From: Pantoea agglomerans
GTDB lineage: Bacteria > Pseudomonadota > Gammaproteobacteria > Enterobacterales > Enterobacteriaceae
Reading direction: 5' to 3'
Length of the DNA stretch: 64,000 nt
Assembly (NCBI RefSeq): GCF_020149765.1
Contig: NZ_CP083809.1
Span: forward strand, 2,108,001 to 2,172,000
In this document: positions 45,963 to 55,711 of the stretch, piece after piece
Numbering within the stretch: position 1 is the stretch's first letter
How the letters are laid out: every line of letters starts with the position of its first letter
Position numbers and translations under genes: made by a program
Notes under the pieces: generated by a model
The model's database searches: none
Seen by the model: the letters and a program-made list of their open reading frames with translations, nothing else
What the model was told of the DNA's origin: nothing

Positions 45963-46949
45963 TCAGGTCGCAATCCGCTTCACCGGCGCATTCTTCTGCC
46001 GATCCCATATCACCGTCAGCAGACGCTGCAGCGCGATAAAGGCAAACAGCAAAATACCAATCGCGATCTTGGTCCACCAGGAGCTCAGCGTACCGTCAAA
46101 ATTAATCCAGGTCTGAATCAGCCCCTGAATCAACACCCCGAACAGCGTGCCCAGCACCGTCCCGACGCCGCCGGACAGCAGCGTACCGCCGATCACCACC
46201 GAGGCGATGGCATCCAGCTCGACCCCCAGCCCCGCCAGCGCATAGCCCGCTGAGGTATAAACAGAAAACACAATGCCCGCCAGCGTCGCCAGCGTGGTCG
46301 ACAACATATAGATGCGGATAGTTGTCGCGCGCGTGGAAATCCCCATCAGCTGCGCCGAGGTAACGTTGCCGCCGATTGCGTAAACCTGATTGCCAAAGCG
46401 CGTGCGGTGCGCCAGCAAAATGCCGCCCGCCACCACTAGCAGCATCACCAGCGCCAGCAAACTCAGCCGCCCGCCACCCGGCACCTTCCACGCCATGCTG
46501 GAAAGCGTGGCATACAGCGGATGATCGATGGGAATTGAATTCTCCGACACCAGATAGCTGCAGCCGCGCAGAAAAAACATCCCCGCCAGGGTAATAATAA
46601 ACGCCGGGATCTTCAGCGCGTCGATCAGCCAGCCCATCATGGCGCCGAACAGCGCGCCCGCCACCAGAATAATGGCAAACGCCAGCAGCGGATGAATATG
46701 CAAATCGCCGATGGCGCGCGCCAGAAACACGCCGGTAAAAGCGATCACCGCGCCCACCGACAGATCGATACCGCCGGAGAGAATGACAAACGTCATGCCC
46801 ACGGCAATAATGCCCAGAAAAGCGTTATCGGTCAGGATATTGCAAATTACGCGCGTCGAGGCGAAGCCGGGAAACTGGCTCAGACAGAACAGATAGCCAG
46901 CAACAAACACCAGCAGCGTAATCATCAGGGGAAGATGACGTTTAATCAT
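45963..46949 (-). CDS. yjfF: Galactofuranose ABC transporter permease YjfF
   Basis: 328 residues from the ATG at 46949, which overlaps the ytfT stop by four bases (ATGA). CUT2 permease with 'LSGGIDLSVGAVIAFTGVF' and 'IGGTLLSGGVGTVLG'. Works with YtfT as the second membrane subunit. Confidence 0.9.
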   Translation of the reverse strand: MIKRHLPLMITLLVFVAGYLFCLSQFPGFASTRVICNILTDNAFLGIIAVGMTFVILSGGIDLSVGAVIAFTGVFLARAIGDLHIHPLLAFAIILVAGALFGAMMGWLIDALKIPAFIITLAGMFFLRGCSYLVSENSIPIDHPLYATLSSMAWKVPGGGRLSLLALVMLLVVAGGILLAHRTRFGNQVYAIGGNVTSAQLMGISTRATTIRIYMLSTTLATLAGIVFSVYTSAGYALAGLGVELDAIASVVIGGTLLSGGVGTVLGTLFGVLIQGLIQTWINFDGTLSSWWTKIAIGILLFAFIALQRLLTVIWDRQKNAPVKRIAT

Positions 46950-47956
46950 TGGGGCCGTCTCCGTTTCAACATCGCCAGAAAGCGCGGCGACTGCAGCAGC
47001 AGCACGCACATCACCACCACCGCCTTCACCACCTGATTCAGCTCCGGCGGAAAACCGGAAAGCAAAATGCCGGTATTCATCGCCTGAATAATCAGCGCGC
47101 CGATCAGCGACAGCACCAGATTAAAACGACCGCCCATCAGCGAGGCGCCGCCAATCACCACCGCGAGGATCGCATCCAGCTCCAGCCACAGGCCGGCGTT
47201 ATTGGCGTCCGCGCCGCGAATATCGGCGGTCACAATCAGGCCCGCCACCGCCGCGCACAGCCCGCTGATCGCATAGGTGGACATCACCACCAGCCAGCCG
47301 GTCACGCCCGCGTTGCGCGCCGCGCGCAGGTTAATGCCCACCGCCTCGATAAACAGCCCGAGCGCGGTCTTGCGCGTCAGCAGCCAGACCAGCAGCGCCG
47401 CTGCCAGGGTAATCCACACCGGCACCGGCAGCAGCCAGAGCGAACCGCTGCCCAGCCAGCCCAGCGTCGCGCTGTCAAAGGTAACGATCTGCCCCTGGGT
47501 AATCAGCTGCGCGATGCCGCGCCCCGCCACCATCAAAATCAGCGTGGCGACAAACGGCTGAATGCGCAGCAGCGCCACCAGCACGCCGTTCCATAACCCG
47601 CACAGCAGGCCGGCACCCAGCGCGGAAAAAATGACCGTCGTCAGGCTGTGGCCCGCCACCGTCAGGGTGGCGGCGGTCGCGCCCGCTATCGCCATCACCG
47701 CGCCCACCGAGAGATCGATGCCGCCGGTGGCGATCACCAGCGTCATGCCGATCGCCAGCAGCGCCACCGGCGCGGCGCGGTTAAGAATATCAATCGGGCT
47801 GCCGAACAGACGGCCGTCCTGCAGATGGATGGCGAAAAAATTATTCGCCACCAGACTATCCACCAGCAGCACCAGAATCAGCGCGGCGATCTGCGGCAGA
47901 CCCGGCGGCAGGCGAAACTTACGGCGTTCTGGCTTCGTCATATGGGATTCAAGCAT
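46946..47956 (-). CDS. ytfT: Galactofuranose ABC transporter permease YtfT
   Basis: 336 residues from the ATG at 47956; it overlaps ytfR by eight bases. 'FGSPIDILNRAAPVALLAIG', 'ATGGIDLSVGAVMAIAGA' and 'ADIRGADANNAGLWLELDA' match E. coli YtfT closely. Confidence 0.92.
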   Translation of the reverse strand: MLESHMTKPERRKFRLPPGLPQIAALILVLLVDSLVANNFFAIHLQDGRLFGSPIDILNRAAPVALLAIGMTLVIATGGIDLSVGAVMAIAGATAATLTVAGHSLTTVIFSALGAGLLCGLWNGVLVALLRIQPFVATLILMVAGRGIAQLITQGQIVTFDSATLGWLGSGSLWLLPVPVWITLAAALLVWLLTRKTALGLFIEAVGINLRAARNAGVTGWLVVMSTYAISGLCAAVAGLIVTADIRGADANNAGLWLELDAILAVVIGGASLMGGRFNLVLSLIGALIIQAMNTGILLSGFPPELNQVVKAVVVMCVLLLQSPRFLAMLKRRRPQ

Positions 47957-49469
47957 GTTGTGCCCCTCCATCCGCGATGGCGTTCACAATCGACGCCACC
48001 GACAGCTGCTCAAGCGGGATCTCCGCCACCTGCTTCAGGTCGCGCATAATCACTACGCGATCGGCGTAGCCCACCAGCTCCTCCAGCTCGGAAGAGATCA
48101 CCAGCAGCGCCAGCCCATCGGCGCACAGGGACTCGATCAGGCGAATGATTTCGGCGTGGGCGCCGACGTCGATGCCGCGCGTGGGTTCGTCCAGGATCAG
48201 GAACTGCGGTTTGGTCACCAGCCAGCGCGACAGCAGCACCTTCTGCTGATTGCCGCCGGAAAGCAGCTCTACCGGCTGCTCGGCGTGCGGCGTGCGAATG
48301 CCGAGACGCTTGATAAAGCGATCCGCAATCGCCTGCTGCTCGCGCCGCTTAATTGGTCGCAGCCAGCCGCGCTGCGCCTGCAGCGCGAGGATAATATTTT
48401 CGCGCACCGAGGCGGCGCCGATAATGCCGTCGGTTTTGCGATCCTCCGGGCAAAAGCCGATGCCGAGGCGCGACGCCTGCGCCGGGGAGCGGATAGTCTG
48501 AGGCTTGCCTTTAATGGTTGCCGTGCCGCGATCGGGCCGGCGAATGCCAAACAGCACCTCGGCGGTCTCGGTGCGGCCAGAGCCGAGCAGCCCGGCCAGC
48601 CCCACCACTTCGCCCGGGCGCACCTCCAGGTCGAAAGGTTCAATAGTGCCCTTCTTGCCGTAGTCGCGAAACGACGCCACCGGCTGATCGCTGCGCAGCG
48701 TGCTGCCCTGGCGCTGCAGCGCGGTCTCCAGCAGCTCGCGCCCCAGCATCAGCTTGATCAGCTCAATCTGCGGCAGCGTCGCGGTGTCGCGCGTGGCGAT
48801 AAACTGGCCGTTGCGCAGCACCGTGATGCGGTCGGTAATGCGGTAGACCTGATCGAGAAAGTGAGTCACGAAGATCAGGCTCATCCCTTTGGCTTTCAGC
48901 TGCGCCATCAGGGTAAAGAGCATCTCGACTTCGCTGGCGTCAAGGCTGGCGGTCGGCTCGTCGAGGATCAGCACCTGCGCCGAAAGATCCACCGCGCGGC
49001 AGATAGCGATAATCTGCTGCATCGCCACCGAGTAGTGTCCCAGCGGGCGCGTCACGTCGAGAATAAAACCGTAGTTGCGCATCAGCGCGTCGGCGTCGCG
49101 CACCATTTTGCGGCGGTCAACCATGCCAAAGCGGCGCGGCTCGCGCCCGATAAACAGATTGTCGGCCACCGTCATATTCGGCAGCAGGTTAACCTCCTGA
49201 TAAACGGTGCCGATACCCATCTTTTGCGCATCGGCGGTGCTGCGCGGCGCAATGGTCTGCCCGTTCAGCGTCAGCGTGCCCGCGTCGCGGCTGTAAACCC
49301 CGGTCAGCACCTTAATCAGCGTCGACTTGCCCGCGCCGTTCTCGCCCAGCAGCGCCATAATCTCGCCTTTGCGCACGCTAAACGACACGTTATCCAGCGC
49401 CTTCACGCCGGGAAACCCTTTGCTGACGCCGCTGATGGTGAGCAGCGTATCGTCATTGTGCCTAGTCAT
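47949..49469 (-). CDS. ytfR: Galactofuranose ABC transporter ATPase YtfR
   Basis: 506 residues, two ABC domains. First: '[10 protein letters not shown]', 'YSVAMQQIIAICRAV', 'LILDEPTASLDASE'. Second: degenerate 'GLLGSGRTETAE', '[14 protein letters not shown]', '[13 protein letters not shown]'. Provides energy for the YtfQ-YtfT-YjfF importer. Confidence 0.92.
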   Translation of the reverse strand: MTRHNDDTLLTISGVSKGFPGVKALDNVSFSVRKGEIMALLGENGAGKSTLIKVLTGVYSRDAGTLTLNGQTIAPRSTADAQKMGIGTVYQEVNLLPNMTVADNLFIGREPRRFGMVDRRKMVRDADALMRNYGFILDVTRPLGHYSVAMQQIIAICRAVDLSAQVLILDEPTASLDASEVEMLFTLMAQLKAKGMSLIFVTHFLDQVYRITDRITVLRNGQFIATRDTATLPQIELIKLMLGRELLETALQRQGSTLRSDQPVASFRDYGKKGTIEPFDLEVRPGEVVGLAGLLGSGRTETAEVLFGIRRPDRGTATIKGKPQTIRSPAQASRLGIGFCPEDRKTDGIIGAASVRENIILALQAQRGWLRPIKRREQQAIADRFIKRLGIRTPHAEQPVELLSGGNQQKVLLSRWLVTKPQFLILDEPTRGIDVGAHAEIIRLIESLCADGLALLVISSELEELVGYADRVVIMRDLKQVAEIPLEQLSVASIVNAIADGGAQHA

Positions 49470-49491
49470 CTTGTCAGCTCCGCCTCAACAG

Positions 49492-49519
49492 ATAAAAAGC
49501 CGCTCCGTAGAGCGGCTCG
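49492..49519 (-). terminator. Terminator-like hairpin between ytfQ and ytfR
   Basis: On the minus strand AGCCGCTC-tacg-GAGCGGCT followed by TTTTTATC, directly after ytfQ. As a partial terminator it would keep binding-protein expression above that of the ATPase and permeases. Confidence 0.65.
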
Positions 49520-49523
49520 CGGC

Positions 49524-50480
49524 TCAGTAACCCATGCCTTTTTTCCGATCCAGCTGCGCCTGCGCGTCGGCAGGCAGATAGAGCCGGGATTCGGTTTTGG
49601 TGATCTTCGGCGGCAGCGTGCCATCTTTTTTAAACTTCTCCAGCGCGTCGAACGCCGGGCCAGCCATATTCGGCGTCAGCTCAACGTTGGCGTTAGCCTC
49701 GCCTGCCAGCATCGCCTTATAGATATCGGGCACGCCGTCGATAGAGCCGGTGAGGATATCTTTGCCGGGCTTCAGCCCCGCCTCTTTGATCGCCTGAATC
49801 GCACCGATCGCCATATCATCATTGTGGGCGTAAACCATGCAGATGTTTTTGCCGTTGTTCTCCGCCTTAATAAAGCTCTCCATCACCTCTTTACCCTTGC
49901 TGCGGGTAAAGTCGCCCGACTGCGAACGCGTCAGCTTGATATTAGGGTGTCCGGCGATCGCCTCGGCAAAGCCTTTTTTACGGTCAATGGCGACGCTGGC
50001 GCCGACGGTGCCCTGCAGCTCAACCACGTTGCACGGCTTATCGCCGACGGTCTTCACCAGCCAGTCACCAATCAGCTTGCCTTCCAGCACGTTGTCGGCG
50101 GTCACCACCGTCATATAGAGCGACTTATCTTTCACGACGATGGCGCGGTCCAGCAGGAATACCGGGATTTTGGCGTCTTTGGCTTCTTCCAGCACCGGCT
50201 CCCAGCCGGTCTGCACAACCGGCGCGATGAAAATCGCATCCACGCCCTGAGCGATAAACGAGCGCACCGCCTTGATCTGGTTCTCTTGTTTCTGCTGGCC
50301 GTCGGCGATTTTCAGCGTGATGCCGCGCTTCGCCGCTTCACTTTTCGCCACGTTGGTTTCTGCTGAGCGCCACCCCGATTCGGAGCCGACCTGCGAGAAG
50401 CCGACGGTCAGGTCGGCCGCCATTACCGGCGCGGCTAACGCGGCGCTGACCAGGCTGGTCAAAAGTAAACGTTTCCACAT
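49524..50480 (-). CDS. ytfQ: Galactofuranose periplasmic binding protein YtfQ
   Basis: 318 residues from the ATG at 50480 (AGAGGA nine bases upstream); a second in-frame ATG lies at 50489. Signal peptide of about 21 residues ending V-M-A-A. 'LTVGFSQVGSESGWRSAET' and 'LLDRAIVVKD' match E. coli YtfQ, which binds galactofuranose. First gene of ytfQ-ytfR-ytfT-yjfF. Confidence 0.93.
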   Translation of the reverse strand: MWKRLLLTSLVSAALAAPVMAADLTVGFSQVGSESGWRSAETNVAKSEAAKRGITLKIADGQQKQENQIKAVRSFIAQGVDAIFIAPVVQTGWEPVLEEAKDAKIPVFLLDRAIVVKDKSLYMTVVTADNVLEGKLIGDWLVKTVGDKPCNVVELQGTVGASVAIDRKKGFAEAIAGHPNIKLTRSQSGDFTRSKGKEVMESFIKAENNGKNICMVYAHNDDMAIGAIQAIKEAGLKPGKDILTGSIDGVPDIYKAMLAGEANANVELTPNMAGPAFDALEKFKKDGTLPPKITKTESRLYLPADAQAQLDRKKGMGY

Positions 50481-51194
50481 AGTTTGCATTCCTCTGAAGG
50501 GCTTTTGCGAGTAAGGGTAAAGAGCCCGTTTAGCCTGGCGTAAATCGGCCTGAATAAGGGCGACGCGCTTCACAAATTAGTTCAAATTAAAGGGGTTACG
50601 TGCAGGTATGGCAGTCTGGCGCAGGCGGGTGCATGGACAAAATAACTGAGTTATTTAAAAAGGCTGGTTAAATAAATGTAATAAACAGAATCGCTTATGA
50701 AATCTGCCTCTGAAAGCGATTACAATAATACGTACACTTTGGTCGCCGACCGGGGCGCGGGCGAGATAACGATTTTGTGATTTCCCGCACAGTCGCGGGG
50801 GGAAATTGGCTCGACGCCGCCTCGCTAGCGTCAGCGCAGAAAGCGCGTCCTGCTCAGGAAAAAAGAGGCTATTACCCGCCTCTGTTTCATCGTCAGTGCG
50901 GGCGCGTAATTCATTATGCTTTCTTGCTGTAAACGAAGCGGATCTTCCCTGCAAAAGCGGAAATAAAGCGCGCGATCGAATGCGTCGCGGTCTAGGCGAT
51001 GGTGGACCTGTAAGGCTGACCGGCTATGCTTTAGCCGTTTCGCTTTCCTGACGCGCGGCTGACAGAAAGTGCTGTTTTTGGCGCATTGATTAACTAAAGT
51101 AAATAATTTGTCTCTTTTTCAGCATAAGGCGCTGGACAGCCTGCGCCTGCTCCCTATACTGGCCTCTTCTCTGTTCTCTTCATCTATGGCAATC
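50481..51194. other. Intergenic region ytfQ-cnu
   Basis: 714 bp with no convincing gene. It should hold the ytfQ promoter (minus strand) and the cnu promoter (plus strand). The one clear motif is a GalR-operator-like sequence at 50710-50725. A blr gene, found near here in E. coli, was looked for and not seen. Confidence 0.55.
50710..50725. promoter_or_regulatory. GalR/GalS-operator-like sequence
   Basis: CTGAAAGCGATTACAA agrees with most of GTGKAANCGNTTNCAC, including the central CG. Lies 230 bp upstream of ytfQ, whose E. coli homologue is GalR/GalS controlled. Pattern match only. Confidence 0.4.
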
Positions 51195-51410
51195 ATGACT
51201 GCGCAAGATTACCTGCTCAAATTCCGCAAAGTAAATAATCTGGAAAGTCTGGAAAAACTCTACGATCACCTTAACTACTCGCTCACCGATGACAGCGAGA
51301 TTATCAGCATGTACCGGGCGGCGGATCACCGGCGCGCGGAGCTGGCATCGGGCGGTCGGCTGTTTGACCTGGGCCGCGTGCCGAAAACGGTGTGGCGCTA
51401 CGTAGTCTGA
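51195..51410 (+). CDS. cnu: Hha/YmoA-family nucleoid modulator Cnu (YdgT)
   Basis: 71 residues from the ATG at 51195, the size of Cnu. Strong match: '[20 protein letters not shown]', '[20 protein letters not shown]'. Cnu binds H-NS and StpA and contributes to silencing of AT-rich and horizontally acquired DNA; it also binds oriC weakly. Upstream of ydgK and rsx as in E. coli. Confidence 0.95.
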   Translation: MTAQDYLLKFRKVNNLESLEKLYDHLNYSLTDDSEIISMYRAADHRRAELASGGRLFDLGRVPKTVWRYVV

Positions 51411-51514
51411 TAAAGGGAGTCAGGCCTGCCGACGCCGCATCGCTTCTGCGCGGGCAGGCCCTGTTTAGACGTGTTATCCTCTCCTGCTTTCCTTGCCGCA
51501 ACAGGATCACCTCA

Positions 51515-51958
51515 ATGAATCAACTGGTAACCGCGCCGCGTCTCGGCGGCTGGCTGCTTGTGCCGCTCGCCTGGCTGATTATGATGATGCTTACCAGCGC
51601 CATGGTGCTGGCGATGTACCTTAGTCCGCTGTTTAATCCAGCCTGGCGCGCGACGCTCTTTTCGCACGGCGGCATGCTGGTGACTAACTGGGCGGTCTCG
51701 CTGCTCACCGCGCTCGCCGTCTGGCTTTACAGCCTGTGGGTCTGCTGGATCTTCTGCAAACGCTCGCGCCGCCTGCCGCGCCACTACATTATCTGGCTGC
51801 TGGTGACGCTGCTGCTGGCGCTGAAGACCTTCGCCTTTACGCCGGTCTCCGACGGCAAGGCTGCTCAGACGCTGCTGCTCGCCCTGCTCGCCGCGGCGGT
51901 TTTCGTGCCCTATTTCAAACGCTCGCAGCGGGTAAAATCGACCTTTATTCAGCCGTAA
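51515..51958 (+). CDS. ydgK: YdgK family inner-membrane protein (DUF2569)
   Basis: 147 residues from the ATG at 51515. Four hydrophobic segments with 'GGWLLVPLAWLIMM' near the N-terminus, characteristic of DUF2569. Located between cnu and rsxA as in E. coli. Function unknown. Confidence 0.85.
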   Translation: MNQLVTAPRLGGWLLVPLAWLIMMMLTSAMVLAMYLSPLFNPAWRATLFSHGGMLVTNWAVSLLTALAVWLYSLWVCWIFCKRSRRLPRHYIIWLLVTLLLALKTFAFTPVSDGKAAQTLLLALLAAAVFVPYFKRSQRVKSTFIQP

Positions 51959-52081
51959 CGCCGTGAGTTTCGTCAACAATTTAATTCTGAGTGCGAAACA
52001 GCGCGCTGCCATTCGTGCAGTGGTTGAGATAGCGGCACAGATCACAGATAATGGGCCGCTTTCCGAATCAATGGCGAAAAA

Positions 52082-52663
52082 ATGACCGATTATCTGCTGC
52101 TGTTTGTAGGCACTGTGCTGGTGAACAACTTCGTTCTGGTGAAATTTCTTGGCCTCTGCCCCTTTATGGGCGTTTCCAAAAAACTGGAAACGGCGATTGG
52201 CATGGGCCTGGCGACCACCTTCGTCATCACCCTGGCGTCGATTTGCGCCTGGCTGGTGAACCACCTGATTCTGGTGCCGCTCGATCTCGTTTATCTGCGT
52301 ACCATGGCCTATATCCTGGTGATCGCCGTTGTGGTGCAGTTCACCGAAATGGTGGTGCGCAAAACCAGCCCGTCGCTCTATCGGCTGCTCGGCATCTTCC
52401 TGCCGCTGATCACCACTAACTGCGCGGTGCTCGGCGTGCCGCTGCTCAGCGTCAACCTGAACCATACCTTTCTGCAGGCGGCGCTTTACGGCTTTAGCGC
52501 CTCGCTCGGCTTCTCGCTGGTGATGGTGCTGTTCGCCGGCATGCGCGAGCGTCTGGTGCTGGCTAACGTGCCCGCGCCTTTTAAAGGCTCCTCTATTGCG
52601 CTGGTGACCGCTGGCCTGATGGCGCTGGCGTTTATGGGCTTTACCGGTCTGGTGAAATTCTGA
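52082..52663 (+). CDS. rsxA: Electron transport complex subunit RsxA
   Basis: 193 residues, six membrane helices. '[20 protein letters not shown]' and '[11 protein letters not shown]' contain the paired Cys that hold the intramembrane iron-sulfur site in Rnf/Rsx/Nqr complexes. First gene of rsxABCDGE; the complex keeps SoxR reduced in E. coli. The stop overlaps the rsxB start. Confidence 0.95.
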   Translation: MTDYLLLFVGTVLVNNFVLVKFLGLCPFMGVSKKLETAIGMGLATTFVITLASICAWLVNHLILVPLDLVYLRTMAYILVIAVVVQFTEMVVRKTSPSLYRLLGIFLPLITTNCAVLGVPLLSVNLNHTFLQAALYGFSASLGFSLVMVLFAGMRERLVLANVPAPFKGSSIALVTAGLMALAFMGFTGLVKF

Positions 52664-53241
52664 TGACTGCGATCTGGATTGCCATTATCGTTCTGAGCGC
52701 GCTGAGCCTGGTGTTTGGCGCCCTGCTGGGCTACGCCTCACGCCGCTTTGAGGTTGAAGAAGATCCCATCGTCGAGCAGATTGACGAGCTGCTGCCGCAA
52801 AGCCAGTGCGGCCAGTGCGGCTATCCCGGCTGCCGTCCCTATGCGGACGCGGTGGGCAACAACGGCGAGGCGATCAACAAGTGCGCGCCAGGCGGCGAGC
52901 AGACGATGCTCAAGCTGGCGGCGCTGCTGAACGTCGAGCCTCAGCCGATCGACGGCGATGAAACGGCGAAAGAGCCGGTGCGCACCGTCGCCTGGATCGA
53001 TGAAGCGAACTGCATCGGCTGCACCAAATGTATCCAGGCCTGTCCGGTCGACGCCATTGTCGGCGCGACGCGCGCCATGCACACCGTGCTGAGCGACGTC
53101 TGCACCGGCTGCGATCTCTGCGTCGCGCCCTGTCCTACCGACTGCATCGAGATGCGTCCAGTGGCCACGACCACCGCCAACTGGAAGTGGGATCTTGAAA
53201 CCATTCCTGTACGGGTGATCCCGGTAGAAAGTCATGCTTAA
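52663..53241 (+). CDS. rsxB: Electron transport complex subunit RsxB
   Basis: 192 residues. N-terminal membrane helix, then the Fe-S segment '[16 protein letters not shown]' and two 4Fe-4S ferredoxin motifs: [12 protein letters not shown] and [12 protein letters not shown]. Passes electrons within the complex. Overlaps rsxC by eight bases. Confidence 0.95.
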   Translation: MTAIWIAIIVLSALSLVFGALLGYASRRFEVEEDPIVEQIDELLPQSQCGQCGYPGCRPYADAVGNNGEAINKCAPGGEQTMLKLAALLNVEPQPIDGDETAKEPVRTVAWIDEANCIGCTKCIQACPVDAIVGATRAMHTVLSDVCTGCDLCVAPCPTDCIEMRPVATTTANWKWDLETIPVRVIPVESHA

Positions 53242-55711
53242 TCTGTTGAATATTTTTCGTAAAGAGAAGCTCTGGGATTTCGAGGGCGGCATTCATCCGC
53301 CGGAGATGAAAACCCAGTCGAACGGCACGCCGCTGAGCCAGCTGCCGCTGCCGAACCATTTTATTATTCCGCTGAAGCAGCATATCGGTCATGAAGGCGA
53401 GATTTGCGTTGCGCCGGGCGATCGCGTGCTGCGTGGCCAGCCGCTGACCTTCGGCACCGGCCGCATGCTGCCGGTGCATGCGCCGACCTCCGGCACCATC
53501 GACGCTATTGGCGAGCATATGACCGCGCATCCCTCTGGGCTGTCGGAGCTGTGCATTTTTATGTCGCCGGACGGCGAGGATCGTTGGGCACGTCTGGAGC
53601 CGATGGCGGACTACCGCCAGCGCGAACGCGCCGCTATTGTGCAGCGCATTCATGACGCGGGCGTCGCCGGTCTTGGCGGCGCGGGCTTCCCCACCGGCAC
53701 TAAACTGCGCGGCGGGCTGCGCGGCGTAAAGACCCTGATTATCAACGCCGCCGAGTGCGAGCCCTATATCACCGCCGACGATCGCCTGATGCAGGACTAC
53801 GCCGCCGAGGTGCTGGAAGGCTGCCGTATCCTCGCCTGGGTGTTGCAGGCCGAGCGCGTGCTGATCGGCATTGAAGATAACAAGCCGGAAGCGATCGCCG
53901 CACTCAAACAGGCGCTGGGCGGCGAGCGCGATCTGCACATCCGCGTGATCCCCACCAAATATCCCTCCGGTGGTGCGAAGCAGCTGACCAAAATTCTTAC
54001 CGGGATGGAAGTGCCGCACGGCGGACGCTCTACCGATATCGGCGTGCTGATGCAGAACGTCGGCACCGCCTGGGCGGTGAAGCGCGCGGTGATTGACGGC
54101 GAGCCGCTGACCGAGCGCGTTGTAACCCTGACCGGCGAGGCGATTGCGCAGCCGCGCAACGTCTGGAGCCGCATCGGCACCCCGATCAGCCATCTGCTGC
54201 ACCAGGTCGGCTTTACCCCCGCGCCGCGTCAGATGGTGATTATGGGTGGTCCGCTGATGGGCTTTACCCTGCCGTCCCTTGGCGTGCCGGTGGTGAAGAT
54301 CACCAACTGCATTCTCGCCCCATCCGCCAGCGAAATGGGCAACAACGACGAGGAGCAGTCCTGTATTCGCTGCTCCGCGTGCGCCGACGCCTGCCCGGCC
54401 AATCTGCTGCCGCAGCAGCTCTACTGGTACAGCCAGGGCGGCGATCACGATAAAGCGCGCGCCCACCATATTGACGACTGCATTGAGTGCGGCGCCTGCG
54501 CCTGGGTCTGCCCGAGCAATATTCCGCTGGTGCAGTACTATCGCCAGGAGAAGGCGGAACTGCGCGCCATCGATCTTGAGGCGAAGCGCACCGCCGAGGC
54601 GAAAGCGCGCTTCGAGGCGCGCCAGGCGCGACTGGAACGTGAGAAGCTGGCGCGCGAAGCGAAGCATGAACAGGCGAAGCAGCGCGTTGCGCGCAGCGAC
54701 GAAGGCGAACTGGCCGCTGCCCGCGAACGCGTTATGGCTAAGCGGCAGGCGGCAGGCGAAGTCGATCCGGCGGTAGAAGAAGCGCAGCGTCAGGCGCGTC
54801 ATGCACAGGCGCGTCTGCGCCAGGCAGAAGCACAGGCGGAAACCCAGCCGGTGACGCGTCAGACCGACGACCCGCGCAAGGCGGTGGTGGAAGCCGCTAT
54901 CGCCCGCGCCAAAGCGAAGAAAGCTGCCGAGGCGCAGGTATCAGCGGGCACGCCAACCGAGGAAACTAAGTCGGTCGACGATGCACCCTCGGCTGACCCG
55001 CGCAAGGCGGCGGTAGAGGCCGCTATCGCCCGCGCCAAAGCGAAGAAAGCCGCTGCGGCACAGGCATCAGCGGGCACGCCGACTGAGGAAACTAAGTCGG
55101 TCGACGATGCACCCTCAGTCGACCCGCGCAAGGCGGCGGTCGAAGCCGCTATCGCCCGCGCTAAAGCGAAGAAAGCCGCTGCGGCACAGGCATCAGCGGG
55201 CACGCCGACTGAGGAATCTAAGTCGGTCGACGATGCACCCTCAGTCGACCCGCGCAAGGCGGCGGTCGAAGCCGCCATCGCCCGTGCCAAAGCGAAGAAA
55301 GCTGCCGCGGCGCAGGCATCAGCGGGCACGCCGACTGAGGAAACTAAGTCGGTCGAAGATACACCCTCAGTCGACCCGCGCAAGGCGGCTGTAGAAGCTG
55401 CCATCGCCCGCGCCAAAGCGAAGAAAGCTGAGGCAGCACAGGCGGCAGCCGGCACGCCCACCGAAGAGGTTCAGCCGGTCGACGATGCACCGCCGGCTGA
55501 TCCGCGCAAGGCGGCGGTAGAGGCCGCTATCGCCCGCGCCAAAGCGAAGAAAGCCGCTGCGGCGCAGGCATCAGAAAAGGACGTCGTGACCCTCGACGTT
55601 GCAAACAGTGATGCGCGTCCGTCGGAAGACGCGCGCAAGGCAGCCGTCGCTGCCGCTATCGCCCGGGCAAAAGCGCGTAAAGCGCAGCCGCCGTCGACGT
55701 TTGAGGAATAA
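53234..55711 (+). CDS. rsxC: Electron transport complex subunit RsxC with repeat-expanded tail
   Basis: 825 residues, longer than E. coli RsxC (about 740). NADH/FMN core with '[13 protein letters not shown]' and '[14 protein letters not shown]', then two ferredoxin motifs [12 protein letters not shown] and [12 protein letters not shown] near 376-425. From about 435 a charged coiled coil, and from residue 546 a tail of 42-residue repeats starting [18 protein letters not shown] (five full, two partial). It is followed at the next base by rsxD. Confidence 0.94.
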   Translation: MLNLLNIFRKEKLWDFEGGIHPPEMKTQSNGTPLSQLPLPNHFIIPLKQHIGHEGEICVAPGDRVLRGQPLTFGTGRMLPVHAPTSGTIDAIGEHMTAHPSGLSELCIFMSPDGEDRWARLEPMADYRQRERAAIVQRIHDAGVAGLGGAGFPTGTKLRGGLRGVKTLIINAAECEPYITADDRLMQDYAAEVLEGCRILAWVLQAERVLIGIEDNKPEAIAALKQALGGERDLHIRVIPTKYPSGGAKQLTKILTGMEVPHGGRSTDIGVLMQNVGTAWAVKRAVIDGEPLTERVVTLTGEAIAQPRNVWSRIGTPISHLLHQVGFTPAPRQMVIMGGPLMGFTLPSLGVPVVKITNCILAPSASEMGNNDEEQSCIRCSACADACPANLLPQQLYWYSQGGDHDKARAHHIDDCIECGACAWVCPSNIPLVQYYRQEKAELRAIDLEAKRTAEAKARFEARQARLEREKLAREAKHEQAKQRVARSDEGELAAARERVMAKRQAAGEVDPAVEEAQRQARHAQARLRQAEAQAETQPVTRQTDDPRKAVVEAAIARAKAKKAAEAQVSAGTPTEETKSVDDAPSADPRKAAVEAAIARAKAKKAAAAQASAGTPTEETKSVDDAPSVDPRKAAVEAAIARAKAKKAAAAQASAGTPTEESKSVDDAPSVDPRKAAVEAAIARAKAKKAAAAQASAGTPTEETKSVEDTPSVDPRKAAVEAAIARAKAKKAEAAQAAAGTPTEEVQPVDDAPPADPRKAAVEAAIARAKAKKAAAAQASEKDVVTLDVANSDARPSEDARKAAVAAAIARAKARKAQPPSTFEE
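54869..55690 (+). repeat. 126-bp in-frame tandem repeats in rsxC
   Basis: Copies begin at 54869, 54995, 55121, 55247, 55373 and 55499 (exact 126-bp period), with a seventh partial copy at 55628. Copies 2-4 are almost identical at the DNA level, indicating recent duplication; each codes for an Ala/Lys helix plus an acidic linker G-T-P-T-E-E. Confidence 0.92.

Noticed and set aside
47562..50366. 934-codon plus-strand frame opposite ytfT-ytfR-ytfQ
   Set aside because: Antisense of three well-recognised ABC transporter genes; composition of an artefact.
50655..50954. 99-codon minus-strand frame upstream of ytfQ
   Set aside because: No ribosome site, no recognisable features, and it covers the presumed regulatory region.
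50481..51194. blr gene expected near cnu
   Set aside because: No 41-codon frame with the Blr membrane helix was found in the interval.
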